From Lacisediminihabitans sp. (GTDB lineage Bacteria > Actinomycetota > Actinomycetes > Actinomycetales > Microbacteriaceae), in the NCBI GenBank assembly GCA_025362355.1, contig JANYGT010000156.1, positions 1-48,263 on the forward strand: DNA of 48,263 bases. The letters run 5' to 3'. Position numbers and translations under genes: made by a program. Under the pieces are notes generated by a model. It had not been told where the DNA came from, did no database searches, and saw only the letters and a list, made by a program, of their open reading frames with translations. Below, in pieces: positions 46,358 through 48,263 of this stretch; position 1 is the first letter of the stretch, and every line of letters begins with the position of its first letter.

Positions 46358-48263
46358 CTATGAACTATTCGCAGCGGAATCCGCATCTCGTACCAGCCGC
46401 CACAGTCGATCGCGTGACATCGGCAGCTCGAACGGCCGAATCCCGAGCGCATCGCGAATCGCATTCGCGAGAGCCGGCGCAACGGGGTTGTACGGGGCCT
46501 CGCTCATCGACTTGGCACCTAGTGGCCCGAGCGGATCGAAGGTGTCGGCGAACAGCACCTCGGTGTCGGGTACATCGGCGAAGCGTGGAACGTGATAGTT
46601 GCGGAGAGCCGTCGTCGTGACCCGGCCGGCCCCGTCGAGCAACAGCTCCTCGTAGAGCGCAGTGCCGATCGCCTGCGCGGTGGCACCCTCGACCTGCCCG
46701 CGCAACTGCTCGGGATTCAGCACGGTGCCGGCATCCGCTGCCTGAACCGACTGCAGGACGCGCACCTCACCGGTCGCCGAATCCACGGCCACCCGGAAGC
46801 CGTGCACGTTGAATGCGACGGTTCGCGGAGTGCCGTCGTGCCGACCGGCAGCGACGAGCGGCCCGCGCTCGAGCAACTCCATCGCCGTGATGACTCGATC
46901 GGCGACGAAAACACCGCCGTCCGCAATCTCCCCGCGAACGCCCGACAGGAGATATGCCCGCTCGAGCATGAGCTCGGCAAGCGAGGTGGATGCCGCGTAC
47001 AGCGCCTTCCCGGCGACGACGACCCCGGCCGAACCGAAGGCCCCGGTGTCGTAGCCGACCACGTCGGTGTCCGACTGCCGGATGCGGATCCGGTTGACGG
47101 TCGTATTCAGCGCTGAGGCCGCGAGCTGCGCGTGCACCGTCGTCGTGCCGCTGCCGAACTCGACCGTTCCGACGCCGATCTCGTAGTCGCCGTCCGGCAG
47201 CAGCGCGATCGTCGTCTCGGCGTAGTGCCCGCGCGGCGGGAGGGAGGCGATCATCGCCAGTGCCATTCCGCTTCCGAAGCGCCAGGACGACCCCGAGGGC
47301 ACGTCTGGAGAAGAAGCTCCGAGCGCCTCCTGCACGAGATCGAGACACTGGTCGAGCCCGTATGAGCCCATCAGGAGGTCGGTCTCCTCGTGCGGATTCA
47401 CGACCATCATGGTGTCCCCGGGCACGACGACGTTGCGGCGTCGAAGGTCGAACGGGTCGATCCCGAGGGTGCGTGCGAGTTCGTCCATCGCCGATTCGAT
47501 TGCGAAGATCACCTGGCCGAGACCGTAGCCGCGGAAGGCGCCGGAGGGCAGGTTGTTCGTGTAGACCGATTCGGCATCCACCCGCTTGTTCGCGCAGCGA
47601 TAGACGCTGATCGACTCGTGGATGCTGTGGTACATGACCCCGATGCCGTGGTTTCCGTAGGCGCCGGTGTCCATCAGCTCATCGATCGCCATCGCCGTCA
47701 GCGTGCCGTCGGATGTCGCCCCGAGCGTCACCGAGACCGTCATCGGATGACGCGGCGCCGCGTTCGTGAACTCGTCCTCGCGGCTGAACTCGTACTGCAC
47801 CGCCCGCCCGGTGCGGAGGACGGCGAGGGTCACGAGGTCTTCGGTGAACAGTTCCTGCTTGCCGCCGAATCCGCCGCCGACCCGAGCGGTGAACACGCGG
47901 ACGCGCTCGGGTGCGAGGTCGAAGATGTGGCACAGCTCGTCGCGCACGAGGTACGGCACCTGCGACGAGGTGCGGAGCACGAGCCGTCCGTCGGCGTCGA
48001 GCCAGCCTCGGGTCGCGTGGGTCTCGAGCGCGACGTGGTTGATGCGCTGCGTCTTCCAGGTGCCGGTGGCGACCGCGTCTGCGACGGCGAGGGCGGCATC
48101 CACATCCCCCATCTCGCCGTGCATCTGCGCGAGAACGTTTCGCTGCGGGGCGGCGATGCGCTGTAGTTCGCCCTTATCGGCGTGCAGCAGTGGGGCACCG
48201 GGGGACCGCGCAAGTTCCGGGTCGAAGACCGCGGGCAGCACCTCGTACTCCACCTCGATGAGG
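46358..48263 (-). CDS. Xanthine dehydrogenase molybdenum-binding subunit, 5' partial
   Basis: The reading frame runs in from the right edge (LIEVEYEVLPAVFDPE) and ends at 46358, giving about 635 residues of the large subunit; the N-terminal a/b-hammerhead is outside the window. Moco-binding landmarks are RVGGGFGGKQ, PSGAFRGYGLGQVIFAIE, VGTVEFGSGTTTVHAQ and LGAKSMSEAPYNP with the catalytic Glu region. It oxidises hypoxanthine and xanthine to urate. The FAD and Fe-S subunits probably lie upstream, beyond the edge. The GTG at 48253 is not a start, because homology continues before it. Aldehyde-oxidase-like specificity cannot be excluded, but the purine neighbours favour xanthine. Confidence 0.9.
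   Translation of the reverse strand, partial: LIEVEYEVLPAVFDPELARSPGAPLLHADKGELQRIAAPQRNVLAQMHGEMGDVDAALAVADAVATGTWKTQRINHVALETHATRGWLDADGRLVLRTSSQVPYLVRDELCHIFDLAPERVRVFTARVGGGFGGKQELFTEDLVTLAVLRTGRAVQYEFSREDEFTNAAPRHPMTVSVTLGATSDGTLTAMAIDELMDTGAYGNHGIGVMYHSIHESISVYRCANKRVDAESVYTNNLPSGAFRGYGLGQVIFAIESAMDELARTLGIDPFDLRRRNVVVPGDTMMVVNPHEETDLLMGSYGLDQCLDLVQEALGASSPDVPSGSSWRFGSGMALAMIASLPPRGHYAETTIALLPDGDYEIGVGTVEFGSGTTTVHAQLAASALNTTVNRIRIRQSDTDVVGYDTGAFGSAGVVVAGKALYAASTSLAELMLERAYLLSGVRGEIADGGVFVADRVITAMELLERGPLVAAGRHDGTPRTVAFNVHGFRVAVDSATGEVRVLQSVQAADAGTVLNPEQLRGQVEGATAQAIGTALYEELLLDGAGRVTTTALRNYHVPRFADVPDTEVLFADTFDPLGPLGAKSMSEAPYNPVAPALANAIRDALGIRPFELPMSRDRLWRLVRDADSAANSS

Noticed and set aside
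1-48263. tRNA or rRNA genes, prophage or IS transposase
   Set aside because: No recognisable tRNA arms, rRNA core sequences, integrases or transposases were seen on either strand.

Overview
The window is high-GC, densely packed bacterial DNA. TANNNT -10 boxes lying 5-7 nt ahead of start codons, a MoaC-MoaB fusion, a DUF222/HNH gene, a lone EfeU permease under a DtxR-type box and an LCP protein with a LytR_C tail point to an actinobacterium, most likely of the family Microbacteriaceae. That assignment is inference; there is no rRNA here to fix it.

Region by region. (1) 1-5760: molybdenum cofactor synthesis (moaA-moaD on +; moeB-moeA-moaCB-moaE on -) next to the start of a sulfite-oxidase-like molybdoenzyme. 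(2) 5961-12375: a surface-anchored protein, an acetamidase/formamidase with an AtzH-amidase fusion, an LCP cell-wall protein and an iron permease. (3) 12525-20394: an almost complete purine-ring catabolic island: ureidoglycine-glyoxylate transaminase, allantoate amidohydrolase, an S51-type peptidase, a MocA-like cytidylyltransferase, OHCU decarboxylase, HIU hydrolase, guanine deaminase, uricase and allantoinase. (4) 20502-23242: a MetV-MetF-like fusion, a methyltransferase and a quinone-oxidoreductase-like enzyme. (5) 23254-32729: an eight-gene minus-strand operon (cytosine-deaminase-like amidohydrolase, three-part ABC importer, SDR, FAD oxidase, creatininase-family enzyme, PNPOx-like flavoprotein) divergent from an XRE-cupin regulator and a VanB-type reductase. 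This looks like an uncharacterised catabolic system for an imported N-containing compound. (6) 32883-40216: an amidohydrolase lacking canonical metal ligands, a DUF222/HNH protein, xdhC, 8-oxoguanine deaminase, a decayed amidohydrolase pseudogene and a cupin. (7) 40217-46265: an S9 peptidase and a resorcinol/hydroxyquinol operon (flavin hydroxylase, maleylacetate reductase, intradiol dioxygenase). (8) 46358-48263: the C-terminal part of the xanthine dehydrogenase molybdenum subunit, cut by the window edge.

How it fits together: the Moco genes, MocA and XdhC supply the cofactor of xanthine dehydrogenase. Guanine deaminase and 8-oxoguanine deaminase feed purines in. Uricase, HIU hydrolase and OHCU decarboxylase give allantoin; allantoinase, allantoate amidohydrolase and PucG take it to glycine plus oxalurate. 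No oxalurate-consuming enzyme is obvious, but the AtzH-amidase is a candidate.

Non-coding structure is unusually rich: two 82-bp copies of one palindromic element, two related short palindromes sharing another sequence, two further long inverted repeats, a 14-bp-arm hairpin ahead of uricase, a 16-bp divergent promoter that appears leaderless on both sides, and a 17-bp tandem duplication that builds two six-codon minicistrons in front of 8-oxoguanine deaminase.
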